Source of the DNA: Clostridiales bacterium
GTDB taxonomy: Bacteria > Bacillota > Clostridia > Oscillospirales > Acutalibacteraceae
Direction: 5' to 3'
NCBI GenBank assembly: GCA_019422525.1
Contig: JAHZDE010000019.1
Coordinates: 1-27,006 of the forward strand
Length of the DNA stretch: 27,006 bases
Below, piece after piece: positions 5,006-11,641 of the stretch. The notes under the pieces were generated by a model that searched no databases, had not been told where the DNA came from, and worked only from the letters and a program-made list of their open reading frames with translations. The translations under genes and the position numbers were made by a program. Numbering within the stretch: the stretch's first letter is position 1; the number at the start of each line of letters is the position of its first letter.

Positions 5006-6364
5006 ATGTCATTAAAAGATATGCTTAACGCAAACAAGATCAAAGCCGAACTAGAATCATGTAAAGTACAGTTAAATGATACTATGCAAAAGTATACCGA
5101 CCTTCTTGCCTTCCTTACCCCTGAGCTTCGCGAACTTCATGACGTGCGCTCCCTCATTGTCGAAGAAAACAAAGAATTTGCTGTCAAAGTACAAGAGAAT
5201 AATGAGGCAATAGCTCATTTAGAAAATGAAATTAAGACTAAGAACAATAGGATTCTCGATCAGACCAAGCAATTAGAATCATTAAGAAACGATATTTTAG
5301 TTGCGCAAGATACAATTGAGCTTGAGAGTTTTGCTTTATACGAGCCCCGTTTTTCTTTCGTAACTTCCGAAGCATATTCCGATAAACTTAAACTAATAAG
5401 AGAAGAACAGAAGCTTCTTATTAGGAATGATGAGGCCGCCATAGGCTCTACCAGTTGGACGGTTAACAATAGCGCTGCACAAGGCAAACAACTTGTAAAA
5501 AGCATGATCAAATTGTGTCTTCGTTCGTTTAATAATGAATGTGATGCCGCTGTTGCAGCTGTTAAGTTCAACAACTATGATAGAAGCGAGCAACGTATTA
5601 AAAAATCCGCAGAAGCCATAAAAAAATTAGGGAAAATTATGTCGGTTTCAATTTCTCCTCGGTATTTAAATCTAAAAATCCAAGAGCTGCAATTAGCTTT
5701 AGAATATCAGCAAAAGAAGCAAGAAGAAAAAGAAGCTTTGAAAGAACTGCGTGCTCAAGAGCGTGAAGCGGTTCGTTTGGAAAAAGAAATTCAAGAGGCT
5801 AGAAAAGCGTCCTACAAGGAACAAAAACATTATACTAATGCCCTAAAAACCATTGAAAACCAGTTATCTAATTGTAAAAACGATGAGGACAGAATAGAAC
5901 TTGATAAAAAGAAAACCGAGATCCTTGATAAACTGTCTGAGATAGAAAAGCAGCTTCAGCAAATCGATTATCGAGAGGCCAACCAAAGGGCGGGTTATGT
6001 TTATGTCATATCTAATATTGGCTCTTTTGGAGAGGGAGTATATAAAATCGGAATGACGCGCCGACTTGAGCCCTTAGATCGAATTGATGAATTGGGGGAT
6101 GCTTCTGTTCCATTCAACTTTGATGTACACGCGATGATCTTCTCCGATAATGCACCGGCCCTTGAATCCGCTTTACATAATGCTTTTAAGGATAAAAAAG
6201 TTAATATGGTAAATCAGCGTCGAGAGTTTTTCAGGGTATCACTAGATGAGATCAAAAGAGTTATAAGGGAAAATCATGATAAAACAGTTGAATTTATTGA
6301 TGTACCGGAAGCAGAACAATATAGAGAATCAATTAAATTAACAAAAATAGCGTCTACAGATTGA
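5006..6364 (+). CDS. DUF4041 + GIY-YIG (T5orf172) nuclease, SNIPE-like defence protein
   Basis: A 452-residue protein, AT-rich compared with the phage core. Residues ~15-110 are a coiled coil. About 110-230 match the DUF4041 region as I know it (Phe-Ala-Leu-Tyr-Glu-Pro-Arg-Phe, later Lys-x-Met-Ile-Lys-Leu-x-Leu-Arg-Ser-Phe-Asn-Asn-Glu-Cys-Asp). About 230-325 are another charged coiled coil. Residues 330-411 are a GIY-YIG domain: Tyr-Val-Tyr-Val-Ile, Tyr-Lys-Ile-Gly-Met-Thr-Arg-Arg, a conserved Glu before a helix, and Arg-Arg-Glu-Phe-Phe. This pairing defines the SNIPE antiphage nuclease, reported to cut incoming phage DNA at the membrane. Unlike that protein I see no N-terminal membrane span. 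The place between repressor and integrase and the AAGGAGG start fit a gene expressed in lysogens to exclude other phages. Confidence 0.82.
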   Translation: MSLKDMLNANKIKAELESCKVQLNDTMQKYTDLLAFLTPELRELHDVRSLIVEENKEFAVKVQENNEAIAHLENEIKTKNNRILDQTKQLESLRNDILVAQDTIELESFALYEPRFSFVTSEAYSDKLKLIREEQKLLIRNDEAAIGSTSWTVNNSAAQGKQLVKSMIKLCLRSFNNECDAAVAAVKFNNYDRSEQRIKKSAEAIKKLGKIMSVSISPRYLNLKIQELQLALEYQQKKQEEKEALKELRAQEREAVRLEKEIQEARKASYKEQKHYTNALKTIENQLSNCKNDEDRIELDKKKTEILDKLSEIEKQLQQIDYREANQRAGYVYVISNIGSFGEGVYKIGMTRRLEPLDRIDELGDASVPFNFDVHAMIFSDNAPALESALHNAFKDKKVNMVNQRREFFRVSLDEIKRVIRENHDKTVEFIDVPEAEQYRESIKLTKIASTD

Positions 6365-6417
6365 TTTTTCATCGGCAGTGTTATATGATGCTAAAGGTGT
6401 CCTAAGATATTCTAAAC

Positions 6418-6471
6418 AGGCCCTTGCCAGTACGCGCCCCCAGGATCGGGGAACGCCGAGCACAAGGGCCT
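6418..6471 (+). terminator. Large stem-loop after the nuclease gene, probable terminator
   Basis: AGGCCCTTG (6418-6426) pairs perfectly with CAAGGGCCT (6463-6471). Inside is a second hairpin built from GCGCCCC and GGGGAACGC. The T-run afterwards is weak (CATTTTA), so termination may be partial. It separates the nuclease from the integrase. Confidence 0.5.
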
Positions 6472-6504
6472 CATTTTACTAAGGATAATATGGAAAATAA
6501 TAAG

Positions 6505-6525
6505 ACCGTGACAGTTTGTCACGGT
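6505..6525. promoter_or_regulatory. Inverted repeat in the integrase leader
   Basis: ACCGTGACA (6505-6513), GTT, TGTCACGGT (6517-6525) is a perfect 9-bp inverted repeat 36 bases before the integrase start. No T-run follows, so it is more likely a protein-binding site or a leader hairpin than a terminator. Confidence 0.5.
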
Positions 6526-6560
6526 TTGAAAATGCCGCTTTGCACTTAAAAGGAGTAGTT

Positions 6561-7691
6561 ATGCCTATCTATAAAATGGATGGACGGCGCGAAGGGAAAC
6601 AAAAATACCGGGTGCGCATCAATTATCTGGACAGTGCTGGAAAATCACGCCAGATTGACCGCGTAACCTATGGTCTGGAGGAAGCGAAGCTTCTTGAGTT
6701 GCAGCTCGCAAAGGAAGTCAAGGATGAAGCGCCTGCAAAGCGCATGACCCTTCAACAGCTCTTTGATGAATATAGTAAGGCCCGGAAAGGCAGTGTGCGG
6801 GAATCCACGCTGGATAAGTCGCAGCGAATTTTGAAAGGCCATGTTTTGCCGGATCTTGGTGGAGTGCGGCTCCATAAGCTGACTACGCCGGTTCTCATGC
6901 AGTGGAAGATGGGCATGGAGCAGAAAGGCCTTGCCATAGTAACCCGCCAAAATGCCTATGCGGAATTTCATATTCTTTTAAATTATGCCTGCCGAATGGA
7001 ATATCTGCCAAAAAATCCGCTTGATAAGGTTGGAAATTTCCGGGCTTCCGGCGAGATAAAGAAGGAGATGCAGTATTACACGGCGGACGAGTTCAAAAAG
7101 TTCATTGCCGCCGCCCGTGAGAACGCGGAAAACGCGGATAGAAACGGCGTTTTAGGCGAATGGGATTACTATGTATTCTTTGCCATTGCTTTCTATACAG
7201 GACTGCGAAAAGGCGAAATTCACGGCCTGGAATGGCGGGATATTGATGGGGCATATTTGTCCGTCAAGCGGAGCATCGCCCAAAAGCTCAAGGGAGACGA
7301 CCGGGAAACCGCGCCGAAAAACAAAAGCTCTATTCGGACACTGCAAATCCCCGCCCCCCTTCTGCGAATTTTGGACGAGCACAAGGCAAGATGGAAAGCG
7401 GTTCCCGGATTTACGGAAACATATAAGGTCTGCGGCGGCACCCGTTCCCTGCGGGACACCACGATAGAGAAGCACAACAGGCGATTTGCCGAGCTGGCAG
7501 GGGTCAAGAAAATCCGCATCCATGATTTCCGCCACTCCCATGCTTCCCTCTTAGCAAATGCAGGAATCAATATTCAGGAAGTAGCCCGCCGTCTTGGGCA
7601 TTCCCGCATAGAAATGACATGGAACACCTATTCCCATCTCTATCCAAAAGAAGAGGAAAGGGCCATCAAAGTGCTGGATGAGATCGTTTAA
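6561..7691 (+). CDS. int: Tyrosine site-specific recombinase (phage integrase)
   Basis: The 376-residue enzyme integrates and excises the phage. Residues ~1-55 resemble an arm-type DNA-binding domain (Tyr-Arg-Val-Arg-Ile-x-Tyr, then Lys-Ser-Arg-Gln). Residues ~62-160 are the core-binding (SAM-like) domain and ~170-376 the catalytic domain. Visible catalytic residues are Arg216 (Thr-Gly-Leu-Arg), Lys253/255 in the beta hairpin, His321-x-x-Arg324, His347 (Leu-Gly-His) and the nucleophile Tyr357. All are intact. The ATG at 6561 has AAGGAG seven bases before it; the longer frame upstream has no ribosome site. It ends beside a terminator, paired arm-site repeats and the attP core. Confidence 0.95.
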   Translation: MPIYKMDGRREGKQKYRVRINYLDSAGKSRQIDRVTYGLEEAKLLELQLAKEVKDEAPAKRMTLQQLFDEYSKARKGSVRESTLDKSQRILKGHVLPDLGGVRLHKLTTPVLMQWKMGMEQKGLAIVTRQNAYAEFHILLNYACRMEYLPKNPLDKVGNFRASGEIKKEMQYYTADEFKKFIAAARENAENADRNGVLGEWDYYVFFAIAFYTGLRKGEIHGLEWRDIDGAYLSVKRSIAQKLKGDDRETAPKNKSSIRTLQIPAPLLRILDEHKARWKAVPGFTETYKVCGGTRSLRDTTIEKHNRRFAELAGVKKIRIHDFRHSHASLLANAGINIQEVARRLGHSRIEMTWNTYSHLYPKEEERAIKVLDEIV

Positions 7692-7713
7692 AAATGCTTT
7701 TTCGCAAATAAAT

Positions 7714-7730
7714 CGTGTAAGAAACGTGTA
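7714..7730 (+). repeat. Integrase arm-type site, left copy (P')
   Basis: The 17-bp sequence CGTGTAAGAAACGTGTA contains two CGTGTA units 11 bp apart and is repeated exactly at 7919-7935. The two copies flank the attP core, the usual layout of arm-binding sites. Confidence 0.7.
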
Positions 7731-7739
7731 AGGCAAAGC

Positions 7740-7766
7740 AAAAACCCGCTTAAATAGCGGGTTTTT
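7740..7766 (+). terminator. Intrinsic terminator of the integrase operon
   Basis: AAAAACCCGCT and AGCGGGTTTTT form a perfect 11-bp stem with a five-base loop (TAAAT), ending in a T-run. It is bidirectional in form and lies 48 bases after the integrase stop. Confidence 0.85.
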
Positions 7767-7774
7767 TGGATGTT

Positions 7775-7794
7775 TGGTGGAGGCGAGGGGAGTT
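7775..7794 (-). other. attP core, identical in form to a tmRNA (or tRNA-Ala) 3' end
   Basis: Read on the minus strand the core is AACTCCCCTCGCCTCCACCA. It has the T-loop end, the T-stem strand, a 7-nt acceptor strand CGCCTCC, discriminator A and CCA. The base at tRNA position 70 is U, as in the G3-U70 pair of tmRNA and tRNA-Ala. Beyond the core the sequence turns into unrelated AT-rich DNA, so no complete RNA gene is present: this is a phage att site, not a host junction. The target being ssrA is an inference from the ACTCCC T-loop form. Confidence 0.72.
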
Positions 7795-7826
7795 ATTTTT
7801 AGAATTTCAGACCATTTTGTTGCGTT

Positions 7827-7903
7827 TTGCAAACATTAAAAAATCGCATAATAAAGGCGTTTATCGTGCATGCGATATCATATTTGCGCACATTAAAAAA
7901 ACG
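7827..7903. repeat. Imperfect direct repeats in the attP arm
   Basis: TTGCAAACATTAAAAAATCG (7827-7846) and TTGCGCACATTAAAAAAACG (7884-7903) match at 17 of 20 bases. Between them lies a near-palindrome (TATCGTGCATGCGATA, 7862-7877). Such sites are typical of excisionase or host-factor binding in attP arms. The whole gap 7692-7999 holds no gene. Confidence 0.5.
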
Positions 7904-7918
7904 ATAGTTTGCAAAAAA

Positions 7919-7935
7919 CGTGTAAGAAACGTGTA
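7919..7935 (+). repeat. Integrase arm-type site, right copy (P)
   Basis: Exact copy of the 17-bp repeat at 7714-7730, on the other side of the attP core (124 bp away, against 44 bp on the left). Same orientation. Confidence 0.7.
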
Positions 7936-7999
7936 CAGAGCCAAACAAAAAAAGCTGGCTCTAATCCGATCCTCTTTTTTTATTTCCTGCCGTATTTCT

Positions 8000-8428
8000 T
8001 CAACCGATCTGCTTTATTCGTTCCTTTGAAATCACGCTATAGTTTCCCCTTCCATCCCGGTATGTCTCTGCCCACGCCCCGTCAGCTCTATGCGTTTCTT
8101 TTACCAAATCCCAAGGTTTAAAATCTCTCTTGGATTCAACGATTTGATCCACTGTCCTACGATCCTGTTCGTTTATTTCGATTGTCGGCTTATTTGAAAC
8201 CGATATAGGCATTGCTCCAAAACCACAGAACGTATAATAAACGTTTGGAACAACCGGCCCAAATTGCCATGCCTGAATATCATCCGCGAAAGCAATTCGG
8301 TCATTTTTAAGAAACTCCCTTTGTATATAATAAAGTATTTTCTGTAATTGCATGTTACTTATAGGCCGCCCATCGGTTATGCACTTATAAACTATGTATT
8401 TGGACAAGTCAACCGCAGAATAGCACAT
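8000..8428 (-). CDS. Panacea-domain (SocA/GepA-like) protein, orphan
   Basis: 142 residues with the Panacea signature: Ile-Ser-Asn-x-x-Leu-Gln-Lys-Ile-Leu-Tyr-Tyr-Ile-Gln at ~23-36, Ile-Gln-Ala-Trp54-Gln-Phe-Gly-Pro-Val-Val-Pro-Asn-Val-Tyr at ~51-64, and a C-terminal Trp-x-Leu-Val-x-x-Thr-His helix. Panacea proteins act as antitoxins or chaperones for many toxin types. The start is the ATG at 8426-8428 after AAGGAGG; an upstream in-frame codon lacks a site. It stands alone after the late-operon terminator, beside attP, with no toxin next to it. An extended -10 (TGgTAATAT) at 8449-8456 may let it be expressed on its own, perhaps in lysogens. Function as regulator, counter-toxin or moron is open. 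Confidence 0.82.
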   Translation of the reverse strand: MCYSAVDLSKYIVYKCITDGRPISNMQLQKILYYIQREFLKNDRIAFADDIQAWQFGPVVPNVYYTFCGFGAMPISVSNKPTIEINEQDRRTVDQIVESKRDFKPWDLVKETHRADGAWAETYRDGRGNYSVISKERIKQIG

Positions 8429-8460
8429 ACCAATTCCTCCTTTTTTATATATTACCACAA

Positions 8461-8490
8461 AAAAAGAGGGGCTTCATAGCCCCTCTTTTT
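8461..8490 (-). terminator. Terminator of the late operon
   Basis: AAAAAGAGGGGCT and AGCCCCTCTTTTT form a 13-bp stem around a four-base loop. The stop codon of the gene at 8474-8707 lies at the loop. It separates the lysis genes from the Panacea gene. Confidence 0.88.
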
Positions 8491-8707
8491 CCATCTTGTC
8501 GTCCAGCGTATCAATGCGGTGGGTATTGCTCTTGGCCCGATCCTCCACCGCCTGCATCCGCTCCACCAGATTGTTGTGCTTCTCTACCTTTTTCTCCAGT
8601 TGCTGCAAGCGGAAATTGGTCAGCCGGGCGGATGCCAAGATTCCGCCCAGCGAACCCGCCATAGACCCCACCAGCGCCAGCAGCGCCGCGAACACCTCGT
8701 TGCTCAT
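8474..8707 (-). CDS. Small membrane protein with coiled coil, lysis accessory
   Basis: 77 residues: one membrane span at ~5-28 (Ala/Leu/Gly/Ser-rich with Gly-x-x-x-Gly spacing), then a long charged helix with heptad Leu/Val positions. This is the layout of XhlA/BhlA-like or holin-accessory proteins, reversed relative to XhlA, whose span is C-terminal. It is the last gene before the late terminator, four bases after the holin, so a role in lysis with the holin is likely. The sequence is not specific enough for a family name. Confidence 0.7.
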   Translation of the reverse strand: MSNEVFAALLALVGSMAGSLGGILASARLTNFRLQQLEKKVEKHNNLVERMQAVEDRAKSNTHRIDTLDDKMEKEGL

Positions 8708-8710
8708 CCC

Positions 8711-8992
8711 CTACTCCTTCGGCTTTTCATACGTCAATGCCTGTTCGCTGTCCCCCACGCCTTTCGTGGTCGGGTCGGTGAGCACACCGATGAAGGACAG
8801 CACCGCCATTACCACCGTGCCGATCAGATAGGGGTTGCCAAAGAAGGCCGCAAACACCTCTCCTATGCTGCTCCAGGTGGTCAAATCTTCAAAGCCCAAC
8901 CCCAGATAGGCCAGAATCGGTGATGCAATCACACCCACCAATCCAATCCAAAACTGCGGGCTTTTTACCCGTACTTTCCAGTTGATTTTCAT
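8711..8992 (-). CDS. Phage holin, LC3 family
   Basis: 93 residues. It starts with Met-Lys-Ile-Asn-Trp-Lys-Val-Arg-Val-Lys-Ser-Pro-Gln-Phe-Trp and ends with Pro-Thr-Thr-Lys-Gly-Val-Gly-Asp-Ser-Glu-Gln-Ala-Leu-Thr-Tyr, the two hallmarks of the phi-LC3 holin family (Phage_holin_1). Two membrane spans are visible at ~15-33 and ~54-71. It makes the membrane pores that release or activate the endolysin encoded directly upstream. AAAGGAGG precedes the ATG. Confidence 0.93.
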   Translation of the reverse strand: MKINWKVRVKSPQFWIGLVGVIASPILAYLGLGFEDLTTWSSIGEVFAAFFGNPYLIGTVVMAVLSFIGVLTDPTTKGVGDSEQALTYEKPKE

Positions 8993-9007
8993 TGTTTTTT
9001 CCTCCTT

Positions 9008-10234
9008 TTATCCTTCCCATTTGCCGCCTAACGCGGTTACGGTCTTTTCCCCTGCCTTGCCGTCCACGGTCAGCCCTGCCGCCTTCTGGAAGCTCTTGAC
9101 CGCGCTCTCGGTATTCTTCCCAAACTCGCCGTCCGCTCCCGTGCCGCCGCAGGAATACCCCTTAGCGATCAGCGCCTTTTGCACGTCTCTTACGTCCTCC
9201 CCCTTCATCAAAGGGCTGGTTTTCTTGAGGATCCGGCGCACCGTCCAGCTCTCTTTCCATTCGCCTCCCAGGGCCTGGGTTGTCTTTTCCCCCACAATCC
9301 CGTCCGCCGTCAGTCCCGCGGCCTTCTGGAATGCCTCCACGGCCTTTTGGGTATTGCTGCCAAATTCCCCATCGGCTCCGGTATTCCCGCAGGAATAACC
9401 CTTCGCAATCAGCGCAGCCTGCACGTCTCTCACGTCCTCTCCTGTCATGAGGGGGCTGGTCTTTTTCAGCAAACGCCCTACAGTGAAGGAAGGAGAGATG
9501 CCGCCGGTTACCTTCGTCAGATCGCTCCGATTGCTGATATATCCATCCTTCCCGTCATAGTCGATCTTGTACCAGCCCGATGCACTCACGCCCTCCAAAA
9601 GAAAACTATCCCCTTTGTGGGCCACGCCCAAAATCGCCGTTTCCGTGTTGTCCCCGGCCCGCACGTTCACCGAGCCACCCAGAACCTCCACCATGCCGCC
9701 CTCCGGGGAAGCTCCTTCAATCTCTTCTTTAAAGATGGAGGGCCGCCCATAGGCGTTCCAATAGCCGCTCCCGCTGGCATTCAGGTTCCGCTTCACCACG
9801 CCGTCATCCCGCCCCTTGGCTTCGATGACATTCAGACTCTCATCCACGATATATCCGATGTGATAGGCTTTACCGCTGCTGTATACCCGGAACACCCAGT
9901 CGCCTTTTTTTAGTTCACTCCGGGTAAGCGCCGCGCATTTCCTCTTCAGCCCATTCGCCGTCGTGTCCCCCGGAATCCATTTCTTTACATCATATAAATA
10001 GTAGGTAGCCAGTCCGCCGCAGTCAAAAGCCCGCAGCTTCTCTCCATAGCCCGCTTTCACCTGCTTTTTCCAAAAAGCAATGGCCCGCCGGGCGTTTGCT
10101 TCGCTGTCCTCCATTTTCTGTATCCACGCTTCCGAAATGGTCGTGTGATCCTGTCCCTGGCCGCCCCACACATAGATGCTGTGGTTAGCCGCCTGTTCTT
10201 CCAGATACGCGATAAATTCACTCAGTTTGCCCAT
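9008..10234 (-). CDS. Endolysin: NlpC/P60-like domain, SH3b, two PG-binding repeats
   Basis: The 408-residue cell-wall hydrolase has four parts. Residues ~15-170 are an NlpC/P60-like cysteine peptidase with Tyr-Val-Trp-Gly-Gly-Gln-Gly-Gln near the start, Asp71-Cys72-Gly-Gly, His125 in Tyr-His-Ile-Gly-Tyr and an acidic or polar third position near Glu138. About 181-245 is a bacterial SH3 domain (Val-Asn-Val-Arg-Ala-Gly, Gly-Trp-Tyr-Lys-Ile). About 255-325 and 330-405 are two very similar PG_binding_1 repeats. It would cut peptide bonds in the host peptidoglycan. The ATG at 10232-10234 follows AGGAGG; a longer frame has no site. Its start overlaps the XkdX-like gene. Confidence 0.92.
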   Translation of the reverse strand: MGKLSEFIAYLEEQAANHSIYVWGGQGQDHTTISEAWIQKMEDSEANARRAIAFWKKQVKAGYGEKLRAFDCGGLATYYLYDVKKWIPGDTTANGLKRKCAALTRSELKKGDWVFRVYSSGKAYHIGYIVDESLNVIEAKGRDDGVVKRNLNASGSGYWNAYGRPSIFKEEIEGASPEGGMVEVLGGSVNVRAGDNTETAILGVAHKGDSFLLEGVSASGWYKIDYDGKDGYISNRSDLTKVTGGISPSFTVGRLLKKTSPLMTGEDVRDVQAALIAKGYSCGNTGADGEFGSNTQKAVEAFQKAAGLTADGIVGEKTTQALGGEWKESWTVRRILKKTSPLMKGEDVRDVQKALIAKGYSCGGTGADGEFGKNTESAVKSFQKAAGLTVDGKAGEKTVTALGGKWEG

Positions 10235-10358
10235 TTTCTTTTCCTCCTGAAATCTCCTGCATTTCCTCTTCGGTGATCCATCCCTTTGCCACGGCATTTT
10301 CCAGTTGTTCTATTCCAATAGACTTATCGCGATACAATCGGTTCAGCGTCTCAAACAT
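10218..10358 (-). CDS. XkdX-family small tail-region protein
   Basis: A 46-codon frame starting at ATG 10356-10358 after GGGAGGGTGAG and overlapping the endolysin start by 17 bases. It reads Arg-Leu-Tyr-Arg-Asp-Lys-Ser-Ile-Gly-Ile-Glu-Gln-Leu-Glu-Asn-Ala-Val-Ala-Lys-Gly-Trp-Ile-Thr-Glu-Glu-Glu, the pattern of XkdX proteins, which sit between tail-fibre and lysis genes in PBSX-like and many other Firmicutes phages. The exact role is unknown. Confidence 0.78.
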   Translation of the reverse strand: MFETLNRLYRDKSIGIEQLENAVAKGWITEEEMQEISGGKENGQTE

Positions 10359-10363
10359 CTTTC

Positions 10364-10690
10364 TCACCCTCCCAGTGCGGAAATGACCAGCATGTCCACC
10401 GTCTCCCGCAATATCTCCAGCTCGCTCCTGCCCGGGGCCGGGGCCGCCGGTTTCTCTGCCTCCGGAATCTCCTCCAGGGCCTCCCCCGTCCAGCGGTAGT
10501 TCGCCCGCCCGTATTCGTCCCGGATATCCTTTGCCAGATAGCGGCTCTGGGCATGGGCATATCTGTCCCCGTTTCCCTCGCCGATCAGCACCGCCCCTTC
10601 TCCCGGCTGCTCAAAGGCGTCCGAATAAATCCGCGTCACCTCTCCCGCCGGGTTTATCTGCGCATATACCTTCCATCCCTTTTCTTCCAT
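10364..10690 (-). CDS. Hypothetical tail-region protein, 108 aa
   Basis: The start is the ATG at 10688-10690, which overlaps the stop of the tail-fibre gene upstream. Residues 1-60 are strand-rich (Tyr-Ala-Gln-Ile-Asn-Pro-Ala-Gly-Glu-Val-Thr-Arg-Ile-Tyr-Ser-Asp-Ala-Phe). Then come a Glu/Pro/Ala linker and a C-terminal helix with a Glu-x-Leu-Arg-Glu-Thr-Val-Asp-Met-Leu. Small proteins of this kind between the fibres and XkdX are common in such phages and may be fibre chaperones, as XkdW-like proteins have been suggested to be. I do not recognise a named family. Confidence 0.75.
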   Translation of the reverse strand: MEEKGWKVYAQINPAGEVTRIYSDAFEQPGEGAVLIGEGNGDRYAHAQSRYLAKDIRDEYGRANYRWTGEALEEIPEAEKPAAPAPGRSELEILRETVDMLVISALGG

Positions 10691-10691
10691 A

Positions 10692-11624
10692 TTATGAATA
10701 TACCTCCGCATCCAATGTCAGCCCCCAAAACTGCACTACGCACGGCCGGTTGCTTGTCACTCCCGGCGCTGTCGTCGTCAAATACAATGTATCCCCCGAC
10801 GACTGCGACGACGATATCCCCACCGTCTGCTGGTAAATCACGTCGCTGTCCACCGGCCGCACCGTCATGTCGTTCACATTCCCCCCGATGGTCGGCACGC
10901 TCCGCATGGGCACCGGCGGCATATATGTGAAGCTCGCTCCTCCCACCGTAATATATCCCGGGCAGAACACCGTCCCCGTTTTCTGGTAATACCGCATGCA
11001 CGCCAACAATTCTTCTCCATAACTGCGCGGCACGAACGGCGTCGCCTCTTCCCCCATCTCCAGTTTCGCCCAGCATACCGTCTGCCCCGCGGTAAATCCT
11101 CCCAGGCTCACCATGGCGCCCGTCACTTCCGCCGGACGCGCAATATATTTCATACTCCCGTCACTGTTTTTAACCCCTATTGACAGCGTCAGCTGTTTCC
11201 CCGCCAGCATAGCAACATCCTGGGGCTCCAGCATATATGCTATGGACACGGAGGCTCCCGAAACCAGCATCCCGTCCTCTGTCCGTGATACCGTCGCGCT
11301 TTCTGCTCCTCCTGCCAGTTTCACGCAGTACCATCGATCCGCCGTATATATCCGGCTCGTTCCCACCGTGAAGCTCTCCCCTCTCTGCCATACCGTGAAC
11401 CCCCCGTTGATTAGGAGGTTCGGGTTGGAGGATATGTCCGCCCGGGCGGCGGCATTATATATGCCATCTTCTATATGATTCATCCAATCGGCAGTAAAGG
11501 GCGTCCCTGCCTGTTGCACTTCTGTCGGGGCAGAGGTAAGCGTCCACTCATTTCCGTTTTGGTCAGTAAATTTGTTAAGCCCCGTGCCGATTCTTGGGAG
11601 CCATGTGTTTTTTGTGTATGCCAT
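10692..11624 (-). CDS. Tail fibre / receptor-binding protein A
   Basis: 310 residues. Residues 1-58 form a module shared with the upstream protein B: Met-Ala-Tyr-Thr-x-Asn-Thr-Trp, Gly-Leu-Asn-x-Phe-Thr-Asp-Gln, Gly-Thr-Pro-Phe-x-Ala-x-Trp-Met-Asn-His-Ile-Glu. From ~65 to 210 it resembles the carbohydrate-binding-like domain often seen in phage fibres (Asn-Leu-Leu-Ile-Asn-Gly-Gly-Phe-Thr-Val-Trp-Gln-Arg-Gly, Tyr-Thr-Ala-Asp-Arg-Trp, then Ala-Lys-Leu-Glu-Met-Gly-Glu-Glu-Ala-Thr-Pro-Phe). The rest is strand-rich and probably forms the tip. It likely recognises the host surface. The domain reading is from pattern memory. Confidence 0.82.
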   Translation of the reverse strand: MAYTKNTWLPRIGTGLNKFTDQNGNEWTLTSAPTEVQQAGTPFTADWMNHIEDGIYNAAARADISSNPNLLINGGFTVWQRGESFTVGTSRIYTADRWYCVKLAGGAESATVSRTEDGMLVSGASVSIAYMLEPQDVAMLAGKQLTLSIGVKNSDGSMKYIARPAEVTGAMVSLGGFTAGQTVCWAKLEMGEEATPFVPRSYGEELLACMRYYQKTGTVFCPGYITVGGASFTYMPPVPMRSVPTIGGNVNDMTVRPVDSDVIYQQTVGISSSQSSGDTLYLTTTAPGVTSNRPCVVQFWGLTLDAEVYS

Positions 11625-11641
11625 AGTACTCCTTTCCGGCC

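Noticed and set aside
7740..7794. Left or right end of an integrated prophage with host DNA beyond
   Set aside because: Both sides carry phage genes and no full tRNA/tmRNA gene follows the core, so this is attP rather than attL or attR.
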